A program made the position numbers and the translations under genes. Below the pieces are notes generated by a model. The model was not told where the DNA came from and searched no databases. It saw nothing but the letters and a program-made list of their open reading frames with translations. Of a stretch of 64,000 nucleotides of DNA, positions 37,153-44,904 are shown piece by piece (the first letter of the stretch is position 1; the number at the start of each line of letters is the position of its first letter). The stretch is from JALORV01 sp963780715 (GTDB lineage Bacteria > Pseudomonadota > Gammaproteobacteria > Burkholderiales > Burkholderiaceae_F). Location of the stretch: assembly GCA_963780715.1 (NCBI GenBank), contig CAWADK010000002.1, positions 1 to 64,000 on the forward strand. Direction: 5' to 3'.

Positions 37153-37764
37153 ATGACACCGGCCGTACCGGAGTCCGGCATCGCCCCGACGCGATACGAC
37201 AGGGTTGCGATGACCCTGCACTGGGCCGTTGCCATTGGCGTGATCGCCCAGATCGCGCTCGGCCTGTGGATGATCGATATTCCCAAGCAGCCGACCGGCG
37301 TGCGGGTTTACTGGTTCAACCTGCACAAGTCGATCGGGATGACACTGGGCGTCCTGATCGTGATGCGTCTTGCCTGGCGCTTCACGCATCGGCCGCCACC
37401 GCTGCCGTCGACGATGCCTCGCTGGCAGGCGCGCGCCGCCGGTGCCAGCCATGTGCTGCTCTACATCTGCATGATTACGATGCCGCTGGCGGGCTACCTG
37501 GGATCGGTCTTCTCCGGCTACCCCATCAAGTACTTCGGAGTGGTTGTTCCCGGCTGGGGCTGGAAGGACGAGGCACTGAAGGAAGTCTTCAGTACCGTGC
37601 ACTTCGTTGCAGCAATGGCGTTCATTTCGCTGATCAAGCTGCACGTCCTGGCGGCGCTGAAGCACCTGTTGTACGACCGCGACGGCGTGTTTCACCGCAT
37701 GCTTCCCCACCGCCGCGCGGCGGCCGTCGTGCGCGATACCGTCGCTCCGGGTCAGGGCGCGTAA
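37153..37764 (+). CDS. Cytochrome b561
   Basis: A 203-aa four-helix membrane dihaem cytochrome b. It has YDRVAMTLHWAVAIGVIAQIALG, NLHKSIGMTLGVLIVMRLAWR, SHVLLYICMITMPLAGYLGS and the last-helix His in FISLIKLHVLAALKHLL, the ligands expected for two haems. It would move electrons between the quinone pool and periplasmic carriers. The 3' end overlaps the convergent dihaem peroxidase-like gene by 13 bases. Confidence 0.92.
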   Translation: MTPAVPESGIAPTRYDRVAMTLHWAVAIGVIAQIALGLWMIDIPKQPTGVRVYWFNLHKSIGMTLGVLIVMRLAWRFTHRPPPLPSTMPRWQARAAGASHVLLYICMITMPLAGYLGSVFSGYPIKYFGVVVPGWGWKDEALKEVFSTVHFVAAMAFISLIKLHVLAALKHLLYDRDGVFHRMLPHRRAAAVVRDTVAPGQGA

Positions 37765-38906
37765 CCGTCCGTCAACGTCTGCAGGAACGCGACGATGTCG
37801 TCGATTTCCTCGTCGTTCAGCGCCGGCCGCTGCGCCGGGCGGCGGTGATACGGCCGCGTCTCGACGTCGACGTTGACGCGCAGTGCCTGCGGCAGGTCGT
37901 CGAACTTCACGCCATCCGGATACCAGCGGTCGGGATGCGTGTCGCGGGTGGCATAGAACGCGACTGCCTCGCGCAGCGAGGCAAAGCGTCCGTTGTGCAT
38001 GTACGGCGCCGTCTGCGCCACGTTGCGTAGCGTCGGCGTCTTGAACCAGCCGCACCAGTGCCCGTTGACCGCCGCGCCACCGGGCTGGGTCGTGCAGAAA
38101 CCCAGATCAAACTGGCCGACCTGCGCAACGTCGGTGTTTCTCGGCACGCCAAGCGCGTGGAAGCCGAAGTCCGTGAACAGCGAGTCGCGCGGGTCGCGGC
38201 TGTCGGGCCTTAGCGTGTGGCACGCGGCACAGTTGCCCTTCTGCGCGATGGTGAAAAGACTCTGACCGCGCTCCTCCTGCGGCGTGAAACGCGCCTGGCC
38301 ACGCAGCACCGCATCGAACTTCGACGAAAATGGAGCAAAGGTCGGGCTCTGCTCGAACGCCGCCAGCGCGGACGCAATGGCTTCGAGTGCGCGGCCGGGA
38401 CTGGCGAACACGTCGTCACCAAACGCCATTCGCAACCACGGCGCAGCGTCGGAAGACGCAACCCTGGCGACCAGTGCCGCCGCATCCTGGTTGTTCATTT
38501 CATGCGCGGCGAACAGCGGTCCGAGGGCCTGCTGGGCCAGCGTGGCGGCACGCCCGTCCCAGAAGAATCCGCCGCTTGGAACCTTCTTGCCGTCTTTCTC
38601 GGAGAACCCCGGCCCCGGGCTGGATGCGAGGTACATCAACGTCGGAGCGTTGCGCGACCCCAGCATGCCCGTCCGGCTGCCGCGGGGCACGGCCCGCCCT
38701 GAACCGTTGTCGCCCGTGAACGCACGCGCCGGATCGTGGCAGGATGCGCATGATGTGCCGGGCGGTTCGGACAGTTGCCCATCGAAGAACAGGCGCCGGC
38801 CGGCTTCGACGCCCGCCGGCGGCTGCTGCGTACCCGCCGGCTGCGGTGACGCAGCAGTCATGCCGACGACCAAAAAGACAATGGACAAGCTGACAGCCCA
38901 GCGCAT
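37752..38906 (-). CDS. Dihaem cytochrome c peroxidase/MauG-like protein
   Basis: A 384-aa exported protein with a signal peptide (MRWAVSLSIVFLVVGMTAA). Two haem c sites are present: TSCASCHDPARAFTGDN at the N-terminus and KGNCAACHTLRPDSRDP in the second domain. GGFFWDGRAATLAQQALGPLFAAHEM and FKTPTLRNVAQTAPYMHNGRFASL are hallmarks of the bacterial CcpA/MauG superfamily. Whether it reduces hydrogen peroxide or modifies a protein cannot be decided. Start ATG 38906 is taken because the signal peptide begins there. Confidence 0.9.
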   Translation of the reverse strand: MRWAVSLSIVFLVVGMTAASPQPAGTQQPPAGVEAGRRLFFDGQLSEPPGTSCASCHDPARAFTGDNGSGRAVPRGSRTGMLGSRNAPTLMYLASSPGPGFSEKDGKKVPSGGFFWDGRAATLAQQALGPLFAAHEMNNQDAAALVARVASSDAAPWLRMAFGDDVFASPGRALEAIASALAAFEQSPTFAPFSSKFDAVLRGQARFTPQEERGQSLFTIAQKGNCAACHTLRPDSRDPRDSLFTDFGFHALGVPRNTDVAQVGQFDLGFCTTQPGGAAVNGHWCGWFKTPTLRNVAQTAPYMHNGRFASLREAVAFYATRDTHPDRWYPDGVKFDDLPQALRVNVDVETRPYHRRPAQRPALNDEEIDDIVAFLQTLTDGYAP

Positions 38907-38953
38907 GCAAGCCTCAGGAGAACCGGTGCGATCCACGCCGCGGATCATCGCAA

Positions 38954-39535
38954 ATGCCTTGCGCGCCTGCACGTTCAGCCTTGCCGTCGCCGCAAGCGGT
39001 GACGTACGCACAGGTGGACGCGGCACGCGCGGCATATGAACGCGAGGACTACACCGCCGCGGCCGCGCTCTACGCGCCGCGCGCCGCCCAGGGCGAGGCC
39101 GAGGCGCAGTACCACATGGGCATGATGGCGCGCTTCGGCTGGGGCATGGACAAGGACTCCGCTGCCGCAGTGCGCTGGCTCACCGAGGCCGCCCGGCAGA
39201 ACAATCCCCAGGCGCAAGCGGAACTGGGGACCATGTATCGCCTGGGACGCGGCGTACCCGAGGACCCGAAGGAGGCCGCGCGCTGGCTGACGGCGGCCGC
39301 GAACTCGGGCGTGGGCATCGCGCAGTTGTCGATCGGTCGCATGTACCGCGACGGCGTCGGCGTCGAGCGCAACCTGGTGGAGGCCTATGCCTGGTTCACT
39401 GCGGCCGGAGCCAACAACGTCATGGATGGACTGGCCTATCGCGCCGAAATCGCCAAGCAGATGAGCCCAGAGCAGATCGCCGAAGGCAAGCAACGCGCCG
39501 CATTGCTCAGCAAGAAAGAGACGGAGGCCAAATGA
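38954..39535 (+). CDS. Sel1-repeat protein
   Basis: A 193-aa protein with four or five Sel1/TPR-like repeats: AEAQYHMGMMARFGWGMDKDSAAAVRWLTEAA, PQAQAELGTMYRLGRGVPEDPKEAARWL, VGIAQLSIGRMYRDGVGVERNLVEAYAWF. The first 16 residues as read lack an export signal. A GTG at 38926 in the neighbouring frame encodes STPRIIANALRACTFSLAVAAS, a plausible signal peptide, so a one-base indel near 38990 may hide the true start. Its stop overlaps the start of the beta-propeller gene (ATGA at 39532), so the two proteins probably act together in the periplasm. Confidence 0.8.
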   Translation: MPCAPARSALPSPQAVTYAQVDAARAAYEREDYTAAAALYAPRAAQGEAEAQYHMGMMARFGWGMDKDSAAAVRWLTEAARQNNPQAQAELGTMYRLGRGVPEDPKEAARWLTAAANSGVGIAQLSIGRMYRDGVGVERNLVEAYAWFTAAGANNVMDGLAYRAEIAKQMSPEQIAEGKQRAALLSKKETEAK

Positions 39536-40485
39536 GAAGCTGGATCATCGCCCTTTTCATCGCGAGTGCGTTGGGCGCGTCGATGGCTGCATCGGCGCAA
39601 TTCGCCTACGCCTCCAATGAGAAAGACGGCACGATCTCCGTCATCGATACGGCCAAAGACGAAGTCGTCGCCTCGATCAAGGCCGGAAAGACTCCGCGCG
39701 GCATGGCGGCGAGCGTCGATGGCAAGCGTCTGTACGTCAGCGACCAGAAGAGCAATGCGCTGCGCGTCATCGACCTGGCGACGCGGGCAGAGGCGGGCGT
39801 CATCGACCTGGGCGAATCGCCCGAAGGGGTCGGGCGCTCGCCTGACGGCAAGTGGGTCGTGGTCGCCATCGAGGAAGACCACCAGGTCTTCTTCGTTGAC
39901 GTGGCAACCGGCAAGATCGCCTTCCGTGTCAAGGTGGAGGGCGAGAATCCGGAACATGCAGTCTTCAGTCCCGACAGCAAGTGGGTGTTCGTCAGTGCCG
40001 AAGAGTCGCAGGTCGTCGACGTCATCGACGTCGAGGCGCGGAAGCTGGCCGGATCCATCCGGGTGGGCAAGCGCCCTCGCGGCATCGGGTTCACGCCCGA
40101 TGGCCAGCGCGCTTACGTCGCCTGCGAGATCGCGAATACCGTGTATGCGATCGATGTGCCCAACCGCAAGGTTCTGGCGGCGATACCCGCGGGTGGTCGT
40201 TCGAATGGCATCAAGGTGCACCCGACCGGGCGCGAGGTCTATGTCTCCAACGGCGCCGATGGCACGGTCATGGTCATCGACACCTCGACCAACACAGTCA
40301 CGCAGACGATCAAGGTGGGCAATCGTCCCTGGAACATGGCGCTGACGACCGACGGCGGCAAGCTCTACGTTGCAAACGGCCGCTCGAACACGGTCTCCGT
40401 GATCGACACCGCGACGAAGAAGGAAGTGAAGCAGATCAAGGTGGGCGAGCAACCGTGGGGTGTGCTGATGCCCGGCGGCCACTGA
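39532..40485 (+). CDS. YVTN-type beta-propeller protein, PQQ-associated family
   Basis: A 317-aa periplasmic protein: signal peptide (IIALFIASALGASMAASA), then seven blades of about 42 residues with the repeated DGTISVIDTAKDEVVASIKAGKTPRGMAASVDGKRLYVS pattern. It closely resembles the beta-propeller proteins found beside PQQ-dependent catabolic dehydrogenases. It has no haem motif. Role likely in binding or assembly of the quinoprotein/cytochrome system encoded nearby; this is inference from context. Coupled to the Sel1 gene. Confidence 0.87.
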   Translation: MRSWIIALFIASALGASMAASAQFAYASNEKDGTISVIDTAKDEVVASIKAGKTPRGMAASVDGKRLYVSDQKSNALRVIDLATRAEAGVIDLGESPEGVGRSPDGKWVVVAIEEDHQVFFVDVATGKIAFRVKVEGENPEHAVFSPDSKWVFVSAEESQVVDVIDVEARKLAGSIRVGKRPRGIGFTPDGQRAYVACEIANTVYAIDVPNRKVLAAIPAGGRSNGIKVHPTGREVYVSNGADGTVMVIDTSTNTVTQTIKVGNRPWNMALTTDGGKLYVANGRSNTVSVIDTATKKEVKQIKVGEQPWGVLMPGGH

Positions 40486-40566
40486 CGCCGGCGTGCGGTT
40501 TCAGCACTGCGGCGTGCCGACGGCTTCCTGATAGCGCCTGGGTACCGTCATCGGTGTCCGAGCGCG

Positions 40567-41445
40567 TCAGTGAAACACGATCGTTCGGCCGTTGTGCACG
40601 ATGATCTTGTTCTGCAGGTGGCTCCAGATGGCGCGCGAAAGAACGATCTTTTCGATATCGCGCCCGGAACGCACCAGGTCCTGCACCGTATCGCGGTGGG
40701 ACACCCGCATCACGTCCTGCTCGATGATCGGCCCCGCGTCCAGCACCTCGGTCACGTAATGCGCGGTCGCACCGACCATCTTCACGCCACGAGCGTGCGC
40801 CGAGTGGTAGGGACGCGCGCCAGGAAACGCAGGCAGAAATGCATGGTGAATATTGATGATCCGGTTTTCGTAGGCCCGCACAAAGCGGTCGGTGACAATC
40901 TGCATGTACTTCGCCAGCACCACCAGGTCGATCCGGTGTTCGGCAAGCAGCGCCAACTGCGCTTCCTCGACTTCGGCCTTGTTGTCGGCTGACATCGGCA
41001 TGACGCGAAATGCGATGCCGAACCTGTCCGCAACCGGCTTCAGATCCGGGTGGTTGGCGACGATCAGCGGAACCTCGACGGGCCACTCGCCTGAGTAAGA
41101 CCGCGCCAGGATGTCATACAGGCACCAGGGCTCCCTGGACACGAACACAGCCATGCGCTGTGGACGGTCGGACAGGCTCAGCGACCACTGGGCATCGCCG
41201 CCCCCCGCCAGCGTCGCCACGTGAGCGCCGATCTCGCCGTCGGCAACGGCGAAGTTCGCCAGGTCCCACTGCAGACGCGTGTAATAACGATGGACCTCAT
41301 TGTCGACATAGTGGTCGTGGTAGACGATGCGACCACCGTTTGCCTGGACAAGGCGCGTCAGATCGGCCGCCAGCCCCGCACGCAGTTCGCAATGGAGCAA
41401 CAGCGTTGCCATGCGGCTGTCAGCGTCGCTACGCAACGGTTCCAT
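40567..41445 (-). CDS. purU: Formyltetrahydrofolate deformylase
   Basis: Hydrolyses 10-formyl-THF to formate and THF, balancing one-carbon units. An N-terminal ACT-like regulatory domain (ATLLLHCELRAGLAADLTRLVQANGG) is followed by the formyltransferase domain with VEVPLIVANHPDLKPVADRFGI, VVLAKYMQIVTDRFV, the catalytic INIHHAFLPAFPGARPYHSAHARGVK and GATAHYVTEVLDAGPIIEQD. 292 aa, the usual size. ATG 41445 is preferred; an upstream in-frame ATG would add five residues. Stands alone. Confidence 0.95.
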   Translation of the reverse strand: MEPLRSDADSRMATLLLHCELRAGLAADLTRLVQANGGRIVYHDHYVDNEVHRYYTRLQWDLANFAVADGEIGAHVATLAGGGDAQWSLSLSDRPQRMAVFVSREPWCLYDILARSYSGEWPVEVPLIVANHPDLKPVADRFGIAFRVMPMSADNKAEVEEAQLALLAEHRIDLVVLAKYMQIVTDRFVRAYENRIINIHHAFLPAFPGARPYHSAHARGVKMVGATAHYVTEVLDAGPIIEQDVMRVSHRDTVQDLVRSGRDIEKIVLSRAIWSHLQNKIIVHNGRTIVFH

Positions 41446-41704
41446 CACGGGCCTCCGCAAACAACGTCAGGCTGATTTCCGGTTCCCGGCGATTCTGACT
41501 GGAGTTCGGCAGCTTCGCCAATAGCCGCTTGAAGACGCCCAGTCTCGTGGATGACAGGTTCCAACGTGGTTAGGGCAACGCGGCATCGCTGAATCCCCAG
41601 AGGCTGTTGTCGTGGTAATGGCAAGGCATTCCCACCTTGCGCCTTCAAGATCTCCACCGGCCGCTGGTGACCTCGAGATCCACGTCAACGACGCCTGGCC
41701 TTGG

Positions 41705-42205
41705 TCAGCGGCAGTTGACCGGCAGCCAGTTCTTGGGGAGGTTGGTCTTGTTGGCCGCCATCACGGTCATCTTTTCGGGCACCGCGGCGAAACCACAGAC
41801 CCAGGCCACGGGCACGATGGGAGCATCTTCGACCACCGCGGGTCGCAGGCTCAATGTCTTGCCTTGCAGTCCGCCATTGGCCTGGTTGCCAAACACCACG
41901 TGAATCGCACCCGCTTCGACGGTCAGTGACTTGACGTAGTTGCTGACCACCTTATCGGGCGTCGGCAGGCCCGCCGCGGCGTTGTCTTCGGGGAACGCTT
42001 TGCTCGTCGCCCAAGCGACGGCGATGGGTCCCTTGGCGATGTCAGTCAGCCGCATCGCCTCGACGACCTGCTCCCGGATGAACTTGTCGTGATAGCTCGG
42101 AACAGCCATCAAGGCCAGGATCGCGATGATCGCGACAACCACCATCAGTTCGATCAGATTGAAGCCACGAGCTGGCGGCGTCGTATCCCTGCGGGGTTTG
42201 TTCAC
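41705..42205 (-). CDS. Type IV pilin-like protein
   Basis: A 166-aa prepilin. A 14-residue basic leader ends in Gly and is followed by FNLIELMVVVAIIAILALMAVPSY, the class IVa cleavage site (Gly|Phe, Glu at +5) and hydrophobic spine. The globular part ends with WVCGFAA and NWLPVNCR, giving the C-terminal disulfide loop. It resembles major pilin PilA. No assembly genes are nearby, so it may be an orphan pilin gene. The 259 bases before purU, on its 3' side, show no gene. Confidence 0.88.
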   Translation of the reverse strand: MNKPRRDTTPPARGFNLIELMVVVAIIAILALMAVPSYHDKFIREQVVEAMRLTDIAKGPIAVAWATSKAFPEDNAAAGLPTPDKVVSNYVKSLTVEAGAIHVVFGNQANGGLQGKTLSLRPAVVEDAPIVPVAWVCGFAAVPEKMTVMAANKTNLPKNWLPVNCR

Positions 42206-42363
42206 GTGAGTTGCTGGCTAAGGTAAGCAGGCTGGAGCACGGGTGCATTCTGCGGCATCCGCTGAAACGCTTTATTCAGCGGACGGCGCACGGGCGGTAA
42301 GGCGTTTGACCGGTCTTTGGCGCTTCGGTGTAGCGCCCTCTTGGCGCTTGGCCCGGCACTCCG

Positions 42364-43521
42364 ATGGCGACGCTTGCGGCCCCGCGGGCTGTGGTCAAAT
42401 GGCAGCACGCCCCAGCCTGGAGACCACCAATTCTCCCCGATCTGGTCTTTCGCCAGCTGTTCGACGCCGCGTCGTCGACCTATACGTATCTGCTGGGCGA
42501 CCCGCGCACGCGACAAGCGGTCCTCATCGACACGGTCTTCGAGCAGCACCCGCGGGACTTTGCGTTGCTCGGCGAACTCGACCTCACGCTGGTTGCCGTG
42601 CTTGATACGCATTGCCACGCCGATCACGTGACCGGCGCCTGGCTGATGCAGCAGGCGACCGGCTGCCGCATCGGCATCTCGCGACGCTATCAACCGCCGA
42701 TCCACGGCGCGGACCTTCCGCTTGATCACGGCGATCGCGTCGCCTTCGGCGGCCGGCACCTGGACGTGCGCGCCACACCCGGCCACACCGACGGCTGCCT
42801 GACGCTGGTGCTCGACGACCAGGTCATGGCCTTCACCGGCGACGCGCTGCTGATCCGCGGCACAGGCCGCTGCGATTTCCAGCATGGCAGCGCGCGCGAG
42901 CTGTATCGCTCGATCACGCGAGAGATTTTCTCGCTGCCCGACAGTTGCCTGTTGTTTCCAGGCCATGACTACAGCGGCCGCACGATGTCGTCGGTGGCCG
43001 AGGAAAGGACCTTCAACCCGCGTGTCGGCGGCGCGGCCGACGAGCGCGACTTTGTCGGTCTCATGGACAACCTGAACCTGCCACACCCCAAACAGATCGA
43101 TGTTGCCGTGCCTGCCAACCAGCGCTCCGGCCAGCCCGCCGACGGCAAGGTTCCGCGTCCCGCTGACTGGGGCCCGGTGCGCCAGAACTATGCTGGCCTG
43201 CTGGAAATCGAGCCAGAGTGGGTCGCCGAGCATCTCGACCAGGTGCACGTGCTCGACGTGCGCCAACCGGAGGAGGTACAGGAGTCACTCGGTAGCATCG
43301 CCAATGCTCAACTCATTCCGCTGAATGAACTCAAGGCACGGCTCGCCGAAGTGCCGACCGACAGGCCCGTGGTCGCGGTCTGCCACGCAGGTATGCGATC
43401 GGGACAGGCCACGGTCATCCTGCGCAATGGCGGACTGGCGCGCTGCGCCAACCTGCGCGGCGGCATGCTGTTGTGGTCGCAGATGGGTCTGCCCACCAGG
43501 CAGGGCCGTCGGGGCGCGTGA
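42364..43521 (+). CDS. Persulfide dioxygenase-rhodanese fusion
   Basis: A 385-aa bifunctional sulfur enzyme. The N-terminal metallo-beta-lactamase domain is ETHE1-like: LDTHCHADHVTGA (metal ligands), ATPGHTDGCL, FTGDALLIRGTGRCDFQ and LFPGHDYSGRTMSS; it oxidises glutathione persulfide to sulfite. The C-terminal rhodanese domain (VHVLDVRQPEEV, active-site loop VCHAGMRSGQA with Cys) may hand sulfane sulfur between glutathione persulfide and thiosulfate. Such fusions are known in proteobacteria. No sqr gene is nearby. Start ATG 42364 is likely; an upstream alternative cannot be excluded. Confidence 0.9.
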   Translation: MATLAAPRAVVKWQHAPAWRPPILPDLVFRQLFDAASSTYTYLLGDPRTRQAVLIDTVFEQHPRDFALLGELDLTLVAVLDTHCHADHVTGAWLMQQATGCRIGISRRYQPPIHGADLPLDHGDRVAFGGRHLDVRATPGHTDGCLTLVLDDQVMAFTGDALLIRGTGRCDFQHGSARELYRSITREIFSLPDSCLLFPGHDYSGRTMSSVAEERTFNPRVGGAADERDFVGLMDNLNLPHPKQIDVAVPANQRSGQPADGKVPRPADWGPVRQNYAGLLEIEPEWVAEHLDQVHVLDVRQPEEVQESLGSIANAQLIPLNELKARLAEVPTDRPVVAVCHAGMRSGQATVILRNGGLARCANLRGGMLLWSQMGLPTRQGRRGA

Positions 43522-43565
43522 CCGGCCGGCCCAGTCGGCAAGGACGTCCCCGACGCGGGCAGCCG

Positions 43566-44651
43566 TCAGGTGTTCGACACCTTGATCGTCGGCATCTTGA
43601 GTGACATGTCCTTCGCTTTCTCGGCGATGCGCACGGCGACCTTGCGCGCGATGGCCTTGTAGGTCTGGGTGATGGCGCTGTCGGGCTCGGCGACGACGGT
43701 CGGGCGTCCCGAGTCCGCCTGCTCGCGGATGCGGATATCGAGCGGCAGGCTGCCGAGGTACTCGACGCCGTACTCCTCGGCCATCTTCCTGCCGCCGTCG
43801 GCGCCGAAGATGTGTTCGGCATGGCCGCATTTCGAGCAGATGTGCACGGCCATGTTCTCGACGATGCCGAGAATAGGGATGCTGACCTTCTCGAACATCT
43901 TGAGTCCCTTCTTGGCATCCATCAGCGCGATGTCCTGCGGCGTGGTCACGATGACCGCACCGGTCACCGGCACCTGCTGCGCCAGAGTCAGCTGGATGTC
44001 CCCGGTGCCGGGCGGCATGTCGACGACGAGGTAGTCGAGGTCGTGCCAGTTGGTCTGCCCCAGCAGTTGCTGCAGCGCCTGCGTCACCATCGGTCCGCGC
44101 CAGACCATGGGCTGGTCGGCATCGATCATCAGGCCGATCGAACTCATCTGCAGGCCGTGATTTTCCATCGGCTCGATGGTCTGCCCGTCGGCCGACTCCG
44201 GCCGGCCCGAGATGCCCAGCATCGTGGGCTGGCTGGGACCGTAGATGTCGGCGTCGAGCACGCCGACGCGCGCACCCTCGGCAGCGAGCGCCAGCGCCAG
44301 GTTGGCAGCGACCGTGCTCTTGCCGACGCCGCCCTTGCCCGAGGCCACCGCAATGATGTTCTTGACGTTGGGCATGACCTTGAGGCCGCGCTGCACGGCA
44401 TGCGCCACGATCTTCATCGTGACGTTGGCGCTGACGTTGGCCGCACCGGCGCCCTTCAGCGCTTCGATCACCGCGCGGCGCATCGGGGCGATCTGGCTCG
44501 CTGCCGGATAGCCGAGTTCGACGTCGACGCTCACATCGTCGCCCTCGAGGCGGATGTTGCGCGCCGAGCGGGAACTGACGAGGTCCTTGCCGGTATTGGG
44601 ATCGATGATGCCCGCGAGCACCTGATTGACGCGGTCAGCGCTGATGGCCAT
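43566..44651 (-). CDS. apbC: Iron-sulfur cluster carrier protein ApbC (Mrp/NBP35)
   Basis: A 361-aa P-loop ATPase that binds and delivers Fe-S clusters. An N-terminal MIP18-like domain (VNQVLAGIIDPNTGKDLV) precedes the deviant Walker A ASGKGGVGKSTVAANLALAL, then LDADIYGPSQPTMLG, VDMPPGTGDIQLTLAQ and the cluster-binding CSKCGHAEHIFG. Divergent from metG with a 253-bp spacer; apbC and metG side by side is a common proteobacterial arrangement. Confidence 0.96.
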   Translation of the reverse strand: MAISADRVNQVLAGIIDPNTGKDLVSSRSARNIRLEGDDVSVDVELGYPAASQIAPMRRAVIEALKGAGAANVSANVTMKIVAHAVQRGLKVMPNVKNIIAVASGKGGVGKSTVAANLALALAAEGARVGVLDADIYGPSQPTMLGISGRPESADGQTIEPMENHGLQMSSIGLMIDADQPMVWRGPMVTQALQQLLGQTNWHDLDYLVVDMPPGTGDIQLTLAQQVPVTGAVIVTTPQDIALMDAKKGLKMFEKVSIPILGIVENMAVHICSKCGHAEHIFGADGGRKMAEEYGVEYLGSLPLDIRIREQADSGRPTVVAEPDSAITQTYKAIARKVAVRIAEKAKDMSLKMPTIKVSNT

Positions 44652-44774
44652 GGTGAAACGTCCTGGCTGTGCAATGAATCGAGCCGCTCAGTCTAATGGA
44701 CCGCCTCGACTCAAGACCCCCTTGTTAGAATGCCTACTCATCGAACCTGCCCCGACATGACGAACACAACACGC

Positions 44775-44818
44775 CGGCCCCGCCTGCTGATTCCTCCGAC
44801 CCTCGAGGTCGGGGGCCG
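44775..44818 (+). other. Possible structured leader upstream of metG
   Basis: Two nested inverted repeats: outer CGGCCCC (44775-44781) with GGGGCCG (44812-44818), inner CCGACC (44796-44801) with GGTCGG (44807-44812) around CTCGA; the two sets share G44812, so only one of them can use it. The element lies about 87 bases before the metG start, in an otherwise empty spacer. No T-run follows, so it is not a simple terminator. It could be a 5'-leader fold; the high GC content makes chance pairing likely. Confidence 0.25.
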
Positions 44819-44904
44819 CGTGCCCGCACGAATGTGCCCGCTGTCGTACTGACAGCCCGCCGCGATTGCACTCGCGGCACGTCGCACATCGGAGCCTTGA
44901 AGCC

